From Lottiidibacillus patelloidae (lineage in GTDB: Bacteria; Bacillota; Bacilli; Bacillales; SA5d-4), in NCBI RefSeq assembly GCF_002262935.1, contig NZ_NPIA01000002.1, positions 186,001-250,000 of the forward strand: DNA of 64,000 nt, given 5' to 3'. This document shows, in pieces, positions 6,993-15,676 of this stretch. Each line of letters starts with the position of its first letter. Within the stretch, counting starts at the first letter, position 1. The notes below the pieces were generated by a model. That model saw nothing but the letters and a program-made list of their open reading frames with translations, ran no database searches and was not told the DNA's origin. Made by a program: the position numbers and the translations under genes.

Positions 6993-7448
6993 CTAATTTT
7001 GTTCACTTTTAGGAAGAACATATGATTGGTCACGAACTACTACTGTTTCAGGTGAAAAACATATTAAAACATTACTATCATCTAAATCTTTAAAGCGTGG
7101 GTCCCATTTTTCAATTTCTGGTCCCATATATCGAGAAAGTAGCTGATTAGCTATTATCTTTTTAAAAGGCTTGACAATTGCTGTCCCTCTAAATCCTGCA
7201 TGTAAAAACAGACCAGTATGAGGCTTGAAATTTACTATTCCAATTGCACATTTTGAGTTCTTCCTTATTCTATCTGGAAATGTATCTGAAGCTGTTCCAA
7301 TTATCCAAATTTTTTTATCTTGCCAGTAAAACCATACTGGTGAATCCCTTGGTGAATCTTCTGCCACCGTAGATAAATGAGCTACTAATGGCATGGATAG
7401 AAAATTTTCTAAATCAAAGCTCCTACCTGTATCCCTATTAATTCTCAT
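6993..7448 (-). CDS. Pyridoxamine 5'-phosphate oxidase family (flavin-binding split barrel) protein
   Basis: 151 residues from the second of two consecutive ATGs; the first is only 3 bases from AGGAGG. The sequence has the split-barrel pattern of small FMN- or F420-binding proteins: VAHLSTVAEDSPRDSPVWFYW (strands 1-2), then KIWIIGTASDTFPDRIRKN and CAIGIVNFK, then FRGTAIVKPF. Those steps match the typical PPOX-like fold, in which the GTA..D..RIRKN part contacts the cofactor phosphate. The enzymatic reaction is unknown. It is the first gene of the array on the yqfO side. Confidence 0.82.
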   Translation of the reverse strand: MRINRDTGRSFDLENFLSMPLVAHLSTVAEDSPRDSPVWFYWQDKKIWIIGTASDTFPDRIRKNSKCAIGIVNFKPHTGLFLHAGFRGTAIVKPFKKIIANQLLSRYMGPEIEKWDPRFKDLDDSNVLICFSPETVVVRDQSYVLPKSEQN

Positions 7449-7528
7449 CATACACCTCCTGTTTATCGATTTAGCTGTTTTTTAGAATCAAAACACCAGC
7501 TGTAATTTATCACTCTCTCTTGTCCACT

Positions 7529-7584
7529 TTCCTGCTTTCGTTTATTATTCTTATTGCACTATTCGTACCCTTTAGCTGAATAGT
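7529..7584. repeat. Island repeat, two copies at the yqfO end
   Basis: A degraded core, CTGCTTTCGTTTATTATTC (7532-7550), is followed by a second copy in which ACTATTC (7558-7564) pairs perfectly with GAATAGT (7578-7584) and CTA pairs with the TAG of TTTAGCTGAA. They precede the first gene of the array. The rest of 7452-7680 shows no coding potential. Confidence 0.6.
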
Positions 7585-7643
7585 AAATATATTCCTTTAA
7601 TTAATTTTAACATATCTTCTAAATTTTCTTACTAATAAAAATT

Positions 7644-7653
7644 AGGCTAACGA
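7644..7653 (+). repeat. Inverted half-copy of the island repeat at the island edge
   Basis: GGCTAACGAA reads on the plus strand what all other copies read on the minus strand (AGCTAACGAAGCAG). Nine consecutive bases are shared. It lies between the last direct copy and the yqfO terminator, so it may mark the end of the island. Ten bases could also match by chance. Confidence 0.35.
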
Positions 7654-7680
7654 ACTTGAAAGGCTTTAGAAGGTTGAGAT

Positions 7681-7720
7681 AAAAAAAGCAGAGCCAATCC
7701 CTCTACGGATTACTCTGCTA
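7681..7720 (-). terminator. Rho-independent terminator of the trmK-yqfO operon
   Basis: AGCAGAG (7688-7694) pairs with CTCTGCT (7713-7719), with AATCC/GGATT inside. On the minus strand it is followed by TTTTTTT. It isolates the island from yqfO transcription. Confidence 0.88.
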
Positions 7721-7796
7721 GCTAGATGTAACTTTATTAATATTTAAACCCGATGGAACCATAATTTAGAAATTATTTTCATTTGCATACTTCATT

Positions 7797-8915
7797 TTAC
7801 AGAAAAGAAAATGGGTCTGTCTTAGCTTCAGAAATGATAACCTCTGTAGTATATTTTTTCTCCTCAATAAAAGCGTCTAGTACTTTTTTGACACCTTTTT
7901 TCATTACTTTCTCAACATTATGACCTGGGTCCACCAATGCTAACCCTTCCATCATCGCATCATGAGCATTGTGATAATAAATATCTCCTGTTACGAAGAC
8001 GTCGGCCCCTTTAAATAAGGCACTGGAAATAAACTTATTACCATCTCCGCCTGAAACAGCAACCTTTTTTATCTTTTTGTTGTAATCACCAACTACTCGA
8101 ACTCCATCAACAGCTAGTTTTTCTTTCACGAATAAAGCAAATTCCTTTAAAGTCATTTCATTACTTAAGTACCCGATGCGACCAACACCATACTCTTTCC
8201 CAGGAATATCAAGGGTGTAAATATCATATGCAACTTCTTCATATGGATGTGCTTTTAACATCGCACTAACAACTTTCTTTTGTAGTCTTTCAGGAAAAAC
8301 TGTCTCCACCTTTACTTCGTTTACGCTCTCAAGCTTGCCAGTCTCCCCGATATAAGGATTACTACCTTCGTTTGGAGTGAATGTACCCACACCTTCTAAA
8401 TTGAACGTACAGTGGCTGTAATCACCGATATGACCAGCTCCACTATTCCCTAAAGCCTCTCTAACTTTTTCAGCATCTTCTTTGGGTACGTAGACAGCCA
8501 ACTTTTTTATCCTTTCAACATACGTTGGACTTAGAACTTCTAGTTGTTGTAACTGTAATTCAGCAGCTAGTAAATCGTTGACACCACCATTGGTAATGTC
8601 TAAGTTTGTATGTGCTGCATATACTGCGATATCATTTTTAATACACTTTTCTACCATTCTTCCTTGCGCATTCGCCGGTGTAACTTTCTTTAATGGACGG
8701 TAAATTAATGGATGATGTGCAATAATTAAATCAACTTCTTTTTCGACAGCTTCGTCAATAACATCTTCAACCATATCTAAAGTTACCATCACTTTATGTA
8801 TTTCTTTATTTAAAGTACCTATTTGCAGGCCAATCGGATCGCCTTCCTCAGCCAAATGCTTTGGTGAAAACCTTTCGAAGGCTTGAATAATCGTATGCCC
8901 GTTTGCTTTTTTCAT
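7797..8915 (-). CDS. yqfO: Nif3-like dinuclear metal center protein YqfO
   Basis: 372 residues, the usual length of Bacillus YqfO. It has a Nif3 fold, with metal ligands in LIIAHHPLIY (about residues 64-73) and in TGDIYYHNAHDAM (about 310-322). The fold is split by an inserted CutA/PII-like domain (about 130-240, with KLAVYVPKEDAEKVREAL and AHPYEEVAYDIY) that is typical of this subfamily. The family is often annotated GTP cyclohydrolase I type 2, but its physiological role in bacilli is not settled. Its start overlaps the trmK stop by 4 bases, so the two are translated together. Confidence 0.92.
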   Translation of the reverse strand: MKKANGHTIIQAFERFSPKHLAEEGDPIGLQIGTLNKEIHKVMVTLDMVEDVIDEAVEKEVDLIIAHHPLIYRPLKKVTPANAQGRMVEKCIKNDIAVYAAHTNLDITNGGVNDLLAAELQLQQLEVLSPTYVERIKKLAVYVPKEDAEKVREALGNSGAGHIGDYSHCTFNLEGVGTFTPNEGSNPYIGETGKLESVNEVKVETVFPERLQKKVVSAMLKAHPYEEVAYDIYTLDIPGKEYGVGRIGYLSNEMTLKEFALFVKEKLAVDGVRVVGDYNKKIKKVAVSGGDGNKFISSALFKGADVFVTGDIYYHNAHDAMMEGLALVDPGHNVEKVMKKGVKKVLDAFIEEKKYTTEVIISEAKTDPFSFL

Positions 8916-9622
8916 TCTTTTATTACCTCCTTTATCATATCAATTTTATTTCTTACATCCTCATATTTTGTTTCAACTTCGGTTCCACTTTGAGCTTGTT
9001 TTATTTGTTTTGCTACATTTTCATATTTCTTTAGTTCCTGGTTCCATTTTTTTATAAAGGTATCCTTCTTCTCTTGCATTAAAAATGGACCTAACAGCAA
9101 TTTGGCTTCTCTGTTTTCTTTATATAACTCTAAGTCTTGTCCTTGTTCAGCAGTTAAAATTTCATAAATTTTCCCATCTTCTTCAAGAATATCTTCAGCA
9201 ACTAGACGCCAATTATTTTCTTCTAACCATTTACGGATGAAAATTGCTGCAACATTTGGTTGTAAAATAAGTCTCTTTACAGAATCTAACTTATCCTTTC
9301 CTTCCTCAAGGATACTTGCTATTAATGGTCCACCCATTCCTGCAATGGTAATAGCATCTACTTCTCCATTATTAATTACTTCAAGACCATTTCCTTTCCG
9401 AACGGAAATGACATCTTGTAAGTTTAATTTATTTACTTGTTCTTGAGCTGATTGAAAAGGTCCTTCATTTACTTCCCCTGCGATTGCGAAAGAAGCAATT
9501 CCTTGTAAGTAGGCATAACAAGGTAAATAAGCGTGATCTGATCCAATATCAGCTATCCTAGACCCTTTAGGTATGTAATTAACAACTTGTTTTAATCTAT
9601 TGGAAAGTTCTTTTTCATTCAT
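8912..9622 (-). CDS. trmK: tRNA (adenine(22)-N1)-methyltransferase TrmK
   Basis: 236 residues. A class I SAM-binding domain starts with PKGSRIADIGSDHAYLP (about 18-34), followed by FAIAGEVNEGPFQSA and DAITIAGMGGPLIASIL, the conserved GMGG loop of the family. The C-terminal part (about 165-236) is helical and charged. The enzyme (YqfN in B. subtilis) methylates N1 of A22 in tRNA. It forms an operon with yqfO, which begins within its last codons, and sits in the classic sigA-cccA-trmK-yqfO order. Confidence 0.93.
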   Translation of the reverse strand: MNEKELSNRLKQVVNYIPKGSRIADIGSDHAYLPCYAYLQGIASFAIAGEVNEGPFQSAQEQVNKLNLQDVISVRKGNGLEVINNGEVDAITIAGMGGPLIASILEEGKDKLDSVKRLILQPNVAAIFIRKWLEENNWRLVAEDILEEDGKIYEILTAEQGQDLELYKENREAKLLLGPFLMQEKKDTFIKKWNQELKKYENVAKQIKQAQSGTEVETKYEDVRNKIDMIKEVIKE

Positions 9623-9690
9623 TTATATCACCATTTTTCATATTTTATAATTACTTTTAGTTTAACCTTATCACGAAAAGAATGAAATGA

Positions 9691-9718
9691 AAAAAGTCTC
9701 CAGTTAATGGAGACTTTC
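9691..9718 (-). terminator. Terminator after cccA
   Basis: AAAGTCTCCA (9693-9702) pairs with TGGAGACTTT (9708-9717) with a 5-base loop. On the minus strand the arm ends in TTTTTTC, directly after the cccA stop codon. Confidence 0.88.
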
Positions 9719-9720
9719 TC

Positions 9721-10068
9721 TTACTTCATATTAGATAACCATTCAGCAACAATCTCAGCTTGTTCGCCTTCAATAACATTTGGAGGCATTCCGACTGCAC
9801 CATTTTTAATGATAGCAAGGATTTCTTCTTTTGACTTACTAGCTCCAACTTGAGTTAAGTTAGGACCAGAAACTCCTTCTAAGTTTCCACCGTGACAAGC
9901 AATACAAGAGTTACTTGCGTAAATTTCTTCTGGATCAGTTAAGTTTTCACCTGGTACTTCTTCATGATCTTGGCCTGCATAGTAAAGTCCAACGCCAGAT
10001 AATGAAATGGCTAATAATATACCTAATAAACCAATCATTGCAAAAGGACCTAATGGGTTCTTCATCAT
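9721..10068 (-). CDS. cccA: Membrane-bound cytochrome c550
   Basis: 115 residues starting at ATG behind AAGGAGG. The N-terminal helix (about residues 8-29) anchors the protein in the membrane. A short linker leads to the c-type haem site CIACH (Cys-X2-Cys-His, about 56-60), and MPPN (about 94) supplies the likely axial methionine. In Bacillus, CccA is a small cytochrome c donating electrons towards cytochrome c oxidase on the outside of the membrane. The location beside sigA is conserved. It is monocistronic here, with its own terminator. Confidence 0.93.
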   Translation of the reverse strand: MMKNPLGPFAMIGLLGILLAISLSGVGLYYAGQDHEEVPGENLTDPEEIYASNSCIACHGGNLEGVSGPNLTQVGASKSKEEILAIIKNGAVGMPPNVIEGEQAEIVAEWLSNMK

Positions 10069-10183
10069 TCATTCCTCCTTATGTAAAAACAATCTAGCTA
10101 GAAATAATTCATGTCCTATTACATTTTACTCGAAAACACCCGTTGAGAAAAGAGTAATATACAAATTCACATATTTGTCATAT

Positions 10184-10212
10184 ATTTTATCATTCATTAT
10201 TTAAAATAACAA
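10184..10212 (-). promoter_or_regulatory. Candidate sigma-A promoter of cccA
   Basis: On the minus strand TTGTTA (10212-10207) and TAAAAT (10189-10184) are 17 bases apart, about 115 bases before the cccA start. The rest of 10069-10395 is AT-rich and shows no gene. Confidence 0.35.
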
Positions 10213-10359
10213 AAATTCGACAAAATATCCTCGTTGTTTCCATTTCAAGTATCGTTTACAATTAAATAAACAGAATATTCACGTAAGGAAAAATAAATTT
10301 TCTAAGCTTATTTGCAAATGGAATTTTATATCTGTAAAATAAATGACAATAGCAAAAGA

Positions 10360-10388
10360 AAAAGTTTACTCCAAGAAGAAGTAAACTA
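10360..10388 (-). terminator. Terminator after sigA
   Basis: AGTTTAC (10363-10369) pairs with GTAAACT (10381-10387). On the minus strand it continues into TTTTTCTTTT. It ends the yqxD-dnaG-sigA operon. Confidence 0.85.
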
Positions 10389-10395
10389 TCCTTTA

Positions 10396-11517
10396 TCAAT
10401 CTAAAAAGTCTTTTAAGCGTTTGCTACGGCTAGGATGTCTTAATTTCCGTAATGCTTTTGCTTCAATTTGACGAATACGTTCACGAGTTACTCCGAAGAC
10501 TTTACCTACTTCTTCTAAAGTTCTTGTACGACCATCATCTAAGCCAAATCGTAAGCGCAGAACATTTTCTTCACGATCTGTTAATGTATCTAAAACATCT
10601 TCAAGTTGCTCTTTTAATAGCTCGTAAGCTGCAGCATCAGAAGGTGAAGTTGCATCTTGGTCCTCAATAAAATCACCTAAGTGAGAATCATCTTCCTCAC
10701 CAATCGGTGTTTCAAGTGAGACAGGCTCTTGAGCAATTTTTAATATTTCTCTAACCTTTTCAGGTGTTAATTCCATTTCTTTTCCGATTTCTTCTGGAGA
10801 TGGCTCGCGACCTAAATCCTGAAGTAATTGACGTTGAACACGAATTAATTTATTGATCGTTTCAACCATATGAACTGGAATACGGATAGTTCTTGCTTGG
10901 TCAGCGATTGCACGTGTAATTGCTTGGCGAATCCACCAAGTTGCATACGTACTAAATTTATATCCTTTTGAATAATCGAACTTTTCAACAGCTTTAATTA
11001 GTCCCATGTTACCTTCTTGAATTAAATCTAAAAATAACATTCCTCGACCAACATATCGTTTTGCGATACTTACAACTAGTCTAAGGTTCGCTTCAGCAAG
11101 ACGGCGTTTTGCTTCTTCGTCACCTTCTTCAATTCTTTTCGCTAAACTAATTTCCTCTTTAGCTGATAAGAGATCAACACGACCAATTTCTTTTAAGTAC
11201 ATACGAACCGGATCATTAATTTTGACACCTGGAGGAACACTTAGATCATTTAAATCAAACTCTTCCTCATTCTTTTGTAATTCCTTTAAATTAGGTGCAG
11301 TATCCTCATTTTCATTTATAAGTTCAACACCCTGTTCACCTAAATATTCGTAAAACTCATCCATTTGATCAGTTTCTTGTTCGAATACTGATAATTTTTC
11401 TGCAATTTCTTCATATGTCAAAACAGTTCGTTTTTTCCCAAGTTCTACAATCTGTTCTTTCACCTGATCTATTGTTAAATCTGGGTCCACTTTGGAGCGA
11501 ATCGGTTTTTCAGCCAT
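10396..11517 (-). CDS. sigA: RNA polymerase sigma factor SigA (primary sigma-70)
   Basis: 373 residues from ATG 11517, behind GGAGGAG; the six residues upstream of this Met are not conserved. All regions of a primary sigma factor are visible: region 1.1 at the N-terminus, [17 protein letters not shown] (1.2), the region 2 block [20 protein letters not shown] that opens and reads the -10 element, the region 3 helices, and the region 4 helix-turn-helix [20 protein letters not shown] that reads the -35. It directs housekeeping transcription. It is the last gene of the conserved yqxD-dnaG-sigA macromolecular synthesis operon, 32 bases after dnaG. Confidence 0.98.
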   Translation of the reverse strand: MAEKPIRSKVDPDLTIDQVKEQIVELGKKRTVLTYEEIAEKLSVFEQETDQMDEFYEYLGEQGVELINENEDTAPNLKELQKNEEEFDLNDLSVPPGVKINDPVRMYLKEIGRVDLLSAKEEISLAKRIEEGDEEAKRRLAEANLRLVVSIAKRYVGRGMLFLDLIQEGNMGLIKAVEKFDYSKGYKFSTYATWWIRQAITRAIADQARTIRIPVHMVETINKLIRVQRQLLQDLGREPSPEEIGKEMELTPEKVREILKIAQEPVSLETPIGEEDDSHLGDFIEDQDATSPSDAAAYELLKEQLEDVLDTLTDREENVLRLRFGLDDGRTRTLEEVGKVFGVTRERIRQIEAKALRKLRHPSRSKRLKDFLD

Positions 11518-11549
11518 ATGTTCTCCTCCTTCCAATCTACACGTGTATT

Positions 11550-13361
11550 TTAGAGTCTATTCTTAAGTTGCTGTCTCATTTCGAGAACTTCCATGGCTAT
11601 TTTTGCTGCTTCTACGAAATTATGTTGTCTTTCTGCTTCTTTTTTTTCTTTTTCCTTCTCTTCTATCATTAACCATTTTGGATAATCTAACACTTTTTTC
11701 AGATAATCATTTAACTCATCATCATCGATTTCATCCTGAATAGTTAACATACCGAGCTCAGTAACAATCTTCTGTAACGCTGGGTTGTCAAGCCTACTTA
11801 TAAATTTCCCTAAATCTGGTTCATTTCCTTCTTCAAAATAGGCATATAAATTAGCAGCAATTGCACTATGTTCATCAATATTAAATGCTCCACCAATTTC
11901 ATCTTGCACTTTAAATGCTAAATGAGCGTCACGTAACATACGAGCCAGCAACACTCTTTCTGCATTATGAAATGCAGGTAATAATTTTTTTTGTGTTGTC
12001 AAGACAGTCTTAACATTATTATTCCTTTTCCAATCCCTGTTATCCTTGTTTTGGCGCATCTGTTTAAAAATTTGAAATTGCTGAGATTTTAATGCATCCA
12101 AGGAAAGAGAAAACTCCGATGCTATTTGGCGAAGATAATGATCTCGCTCTATTGCTTTTGGGAGTTTACTGATCTCTTTTAATACTTCTTCTATATAACG
12201 CATGCGTTCTCCTTCATCTTGAAGGTTTTTTCTACGACGGAAGTATTCCATTTTAAATGCCATTACAGTTCGAGCTGCATTTATAATCTCTGATTTAAAT
12301 TTTTCAGCACCATACTTTCGAATAAAGTCATCTGGGTCAAGGTTATCAGGTAATAAAGCAATTTTGACATAACAACCATTTTCCTCTAACATCTGTGTTG
12401 CTTTAAACGCTGCGTTAACTCCAGCATTATCGCCATCGTAACAAATGATTACGTTATCAGCATTTCTTCGTATTAGAGTTGCTTGTTCTGGGGTAATCGC
12501 TGTACCTAATGTTGCGACAGCATTTTCACAACCTGCTTTTGTTGCTGCTATTACATCGATATACCCTTCAAACAATAGTAATTGTTCTTTTTTTCGTATG
12601 TGTGGCCGAGCCAAGTGAAAAGCATAAAGATTATTACCTTTATGAAATAATTTTGTTTCTGGGCTATTTAAGTACTTCACTTTGTCATCGGAAATCGTTC
12701 TTCCACCAAATGCAATCGTATTTCCTTGGCGATCCCAGATCGGGAACATAATACGATTTCTAAAGCGATCAAAAACTTTTCCCTCTTCACTTCGTGATAA
12801 AAGCCCTGCATCTATCATTTCATCTAAGTTGAATTCACGCCTTTGTAAGAAGTTGCTAACAAAGTCCCACGAATTTGGAGCAAAACCGATTTGAAAATTT
12901 TTAATAATATCGTCTGAAAACCCTCTTTCAATTAAATAATCATAAGCTTCTTTTCCTTGCTCAGTATTAATTAAAAGGTGATGGTATAATTTTGTTAACA
13001 TGTCATGTGCAACCATCATATTATTTTGTTTTTTCGGCTTTTGCTCAAACTCATTAGCATTCACATTAATATCAATATGTGCTTTATCAGCTAGCTTTAA
13101 AACAGCTTCTGTAAAGGAAAACCCTTCTTGTTCCATTATGAAAGAAAATGCATTCCCTCCAGCACCACATCCAAAACAATGATAAATTTGTTTTTCTGGT
13201 GAAACTGAAAATGAAGGACTTTTTTCCCCATGAAACGGACATAAACCGAAGTAATTTCTTCCTTGTTTCTTCAATTGAACATATTCACTTACAATGTCAA
13301 CAATGTCTATTGAGGTACGTATTTTTTCGATATCTTCCTCAGGAATACGACGATTTACCAA
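11550..13361 (-). CDS. dnaG: DNA primase DnaG
   Basis: 603 residues, full length. The N-terminal CHC2 zinc finger has [11 protein letters not shown] (about 41-51) and [10 protein letters not shown] (about 60-69). The TOPRIM catalytic core has [16 protein letters not shown] (about 263) and [10 protein letters not shown] (about 307). The C-terminal helicase-binding domain covers about residues 450-603. It makes RNA primers for lagging-strand synthesis with the DnaC replicative helicase. It is transcribed with yqxD and sigA. Confidence 0.98.
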   Translation of the reverse strand: MVNRRIPEEDIEKIRTSIDIVDIVSEYVQLKKQGRNYFGLCPFHGEKSPSFSVSPEKQIYHCFGCGAGGNAFSFIMEQEGFSFTEAVLKLADKAHIDINVNANEFEQKPKKQNNMMVAHDMLTKLYHHLLINTEQGKEAYDYLIERGFSDDIIKNFQIGFAPNSWDFVSNFLQRREFNLDEMIDAGLLSRSEEGKVFDRFRNRIMFPIWDRQGNTIAFGGRTISDDKVKYLNSPETKLFHKGNNLYAFHLARPHIRKKEQLLLFEGYIDVIAATKAGCENAVATLGTAITPEQATLIRRNADNVIICYDGDNAGVNAAFKATQMLEENGCYVKIALLPDNLDPDDFIRKYGAEKFKSEIINAARTVMAFKMEYFRRRKNLQDEGERMRYIEEVLKEISKLPKAIERDHYLRQIASEFSLSLDALKSQQFQIFKQMRQNKDNRDWKRNNNVKTVLTTQKKLLPAFHNAERVLLARMLRDAHLAFKVQDEIGGAFNIDEHSAIAANLYAYFEEGNEPDLGKFISRLDNPALQKIVTELGMLTIQDEIDDDELNDYLKKVLDYPKWLMIEEKEKEKKEAERQHNFVEAAKIAMEVLEMRQQLKNRL

Positions 13362-13422
13362 TTCATTTCACCGCTTTTTTCTTTCGGTTTTTATTATTTC
13401 TAGGCTTAGAGCATCATTTCCT

Positions 13423-13857
13423 TCAAATCTCGACAATTTTTTTCAAATTATAAATAAAATTATTTTTATCCTCTTCAGTAAATGCCTTTGGACCTTTTAC
13501 TTTTCCTCCAGCTCTTCTTTGTTTACTTGAGAGAAACCTTTCAAAAAGTATTTGATCAATGTTGTTAGAGGTTATCTTCTTACCTCTTGGAGTCAAAATG
13601 GAAACACCTTTTGAAATTACTAAAGCAGATAGACCATAATCTTGTGTAACTAAAACGTCACCTTTTGAGATGTGATTTGCTATGTACAGATCAGCTTCCT
13701 CTTTTTCAGAATCAACAGTGACCCAATTCCCACCAATTTTATTAGTTAAGATGTGGGCGTAAGATGATACGAAAATCACATCCATATTATTCATTTTTCC
13801 AATAGATAATATTTCCTCTTTTACAGGACAAGAATCTGCATCAACAAATATTTTCAT
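13423..13857 (-). CDS. yqxD: YqxD/YaiI family protein (DUF188, PIN-like)
   Basis: 144 residues. It begins KIFVDADSCPVKEEIL, followed by DLYIANHISKGDVLVTQDYGL, the conserved acidic positions of the YaiI/YqxD family. That family has a PIN-like fold and is thought to be a nuclease-type protein, but no substrate is known to me. The C-terminus has RRAGGKVKGPKAFTEEDK. It is the first gene before dnaG, the same position as in B. subtilis. Confidence 0.9.
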   Translation of the reverse strand: MKIFVDADSCPVKEEILSIGKMNNMDVIFVSSYAHILTNKIGGNWVTVDSEKEEADLYIANHISKGDVLVTQDYGLSALVISKGVSILTPRGKKITSNNIDQILFERFLSSKQRRAGGKVKGPKAFTEEDKNNFIYNLKKIVEI

Positions 13858-14044
13858 GACTTATCTATTCTACATCCCCTTATGTATTCCCTGCAAACAT
13901 TAATAACACTTTCGTATTATACGAAAAAAATGTCGAAGAATTAATGAGTTCCTTAAACATTTTAACCCAATAACTATATTTTTAATTCACAATTTTTTAT
14001 TATAGTACAATCTTTATCATTTGGCTATGATTTTTCACAAAAAA

Positions 14045-14075
14045 AAACACACATTTTCATATGAAATATGTGCGT
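14045..14075 (-). terminator. Terminator after ppsR
   Basis: CACAT..TTTCATATGAAA..TGTG forms an imperfect long hairpin (14049-14073). On the minus strand it is followed by a T-rich run. It separates ccpN-ppsR from the yqxD-dnaG-sigA operon, whose promoter must lie in 13858-14040; that stretch is AT-rich without other visible features. Confidence 0.75.
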
Positions 14076-14084
14076 TCCTATTAT

Positions 14085-14894
14085 TCACTTTTTTAATTTA
14101 CCTAAAATAACATTTGCTGTTTCTTCAACCGCTTTATTTGAAACATCAACTACTGTACAACCAATTCGTTCTATTACTTTTTCAAAATATTCAAGCTCGT
14201 TTTTAATTCTATTCATATTGGCATAGTTAGCATGGTCATCTAAACCAAGTGCTTTTAAACGTTCTTTGCGTATATCATTTAGTTTTGAAGGTGTTATCTT
14301 TAATCCAAAGCACTTTTCCTTTGGAACTAAAAATAATTCTTCTGGCGGCTCCACTTCAGGTACAATAGGAACATTTGCAACTTTCAATCTCTTATGTGCG
14401 AGGTATTGTGAAAGTGGAGTTTTCGATGTCCGTGACACACCAACTAATATAATATCTGCTTTTAATATTCCTCGAGGATCACGACCATCATCGTATTTTA
14501 CTGCAAACTCAATAGCTTCTATTTTCTTAAAGTAATCTTCATCTAATTTATGGACAAGCCCTGGCTCGTTTTTAGGTCTTTTTTGAAAAGCATGTTCCAT
14601 CTTTGTAATCATTGGGCCAATGATATCTTCGTAAAGTATATTATGTTTTTCACACATGTTTATTAAGTGTTCTCTTAGTTCAGGTACAACTAATGTAAAT
14701 GTAACAATTGCTTGTAGTTCTTTAGCTAACTCAACGACCTCATTGATCGTTGCAAAATCTTCTACATAAGGTATTCTTCTAATCTCAACTCCACTTGCAT
14801 GGAATTGACTTGCAGCAGCTTTTACAACTAATTCAGCAGTTTCCCCAACTGAATCTGACAATACAAATACAACCGGACGTTCTATATTATTAAT
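14085..14894 (-). CDS. ppsR: Pyruvate, phosphate dikinase / PEP synthase regulatory protein (YqfL)
   Basis: 269 residues if started at ATT 14894. It carries the P-loop [14 protein letters not shown] (about 160-173) and the [11 protein letters not shown] start of the DUF299 family. These bifunctional ADP-dependent kinase and phosphorylases switch PPDK or PEP synthase off and on. In B. subtilis YqfL affects gluconeogenic gene control by CcpN. No ATG, GTG or TTG sits behind the ribosome binding site GGGGAGG (14904-14910); ATT lies 8 bases after it and gives the family length and an INN start. The only canonical alternative, TTG 14861, lacks a binding site and cuts off the first beta strand. The start overlaps the ccpN stop. 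Confidence 0.9.
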   Translation of the reverse strand: MNNIERPVVFVLSDSVGETAELVVKAAASQFHASGVEIRRIPYVEDFATINEVVELAKELQAIVTFTLVVPELREHLINMCEKHNILYEDIIGPMITKMEHAFQKRPKNEPGLVHKLDEDYFKKIEAIEFAVKYDDGRDPRGILKADIILVGVSRTSKTPLSQYLAHKRLKVANVPIVPEVEPPEELFLVPKEKCFGLKITPSKLNDIRKERLKALGLDDHANYANMNRIKNELEYFEKVIERIGCTVVDVSNKAVEETANVILGKLKK

Positions 14895-14908
14895 CTTTTT
14901 CGCCTCCC

Positions 14909-15562
14909 CTATTGTAAATCGAGATTATCACAAGCGATATCAACTAATGCTTTTGTCATGTTTGTTTTTGTTACTCTTCCAATTACTTCGAACACATCGT
15001 CCATAGAAGTTTCCTTGACTACGGGAATGGAATCGATTTGTTTTTCCATTAGTTTTAGCGCAACATCTATTAATAAGTCCTCTTTTTTACACACTGTAAT
15101 ATTCGGCATTCTGGTCATGATTATATTTACAGGAATTTGATGAATTTCCTGTTTTCCCATACTTGCTCTTAACAAGTCTTTACGAGATAAAACACCAACT
15201 AAATGTTTATGCTTATCAATTACAAATAATGTCCCTACATCCTCTAAAAACATTGTGCATATTGCATCGTAAACTGAATTGGATGCACTTACCACTACTG
15301 GAAGTGAAGCATATTCATGTACTCGAATTTTCTTTACTTTTTCAGATAATAATTGTGACCCGTTCTTCCCAGTGTAAAAATATCCTACACGAGGTCTTGC
15401 TTCAAGAAAACCTGCCATCGTTAGTATAGCTAAATCTGGACGTAACGTCGCTCGAGTTAAATTTAATTGATCTGCAATATGTTCCCCTGTTATAGGACCA
15501 TTTTCTTTAACAATTGCTAGAATTTTTTCTTGGCGTTGATTAAGTTCGATTGTTCCCACCAC
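14909..15562 (-). CDS. ccpN: Transcriptional repressor CcpN (gluconeogenic gene control)
   Basis: 217 residues. An N-terminal winged helix-turn-helix ([20 protein letters not shown], about 22-41) is followed by two CBS domains (about 75-130 and 140-200) that sense nucleotides. In B. subtilis CcpN represses gapB and pckA under glycolytic conditions. The start is two consecutive GTG codons; the only Shine-Dalgarno-like AGGTG overlaps them, so the exact start is unsure. The position before ppsR is conserved. Upstream, recO is only 114 bases away; the glyQS genes that separate them in B. subtilis are absent. Confidence 0.93.
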   Translation of the reverse strand: MVGTIELNQRQEKILAIVKENGPITGEHIADQLNLTRATLRPDLAILTMAGFLEARPRVGYFYTGKNGSQLLSEKVKKIRVHEYASLPVVVSASNSVYDAICTMFLEDVGTLFVIDKHKHLVGVLSRKDLLRASMGKQEIHQIPVNIIMTRMPNITVCKKEDLLIDVALKLMEKQIDSIPVVKETSMDDVFEVIGRVTKTNMTKALVDIACDNLDLQ

Positions 15563-15641
15563 CTATCTGACACAAACAGTATGTAATACTTCTATATTTA
15601 TTATATACTAAATAATACTTTCTGAAAATTGAAATCATAAA

Positions 15642-15662
15642 AAGCCTACCAAAAGTAGGCTT
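15642..15662 (-). terminator. Terminator after recO
   Basis: AAGCCTAC (15642-15649) pairs with GTAGGCTT (15655-15662) with a 5-base loop, followed on the minus strand by TTTTATG. It ends the long operon that finishes with recO. Confidence 0.85.
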
Positions 15663-15676
15663 CAATATGTCTCATA

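Noticed and set aside
6881-7033. Extended N-terminus of the acetyltransferase
   Set aside because: The extra 51 codons cross the island repeat and the stop of the next gene, and a good binding site precedes the internal ATG.
904-7584. Classical integron attC sites
   Set aside because: GTTCAAC and GTTAGCT pieces recall attC core sites, but the right core does not fit GTTRRRY, the two are only 12-15 bases apart, and there is no L box pair and no intI. The likeness is kept only as an analogy.
15563-15676. T-box leader left from glyQS
   Set aside because: Only a simple terminator is present; no specifier stem or T-box sequence was found.
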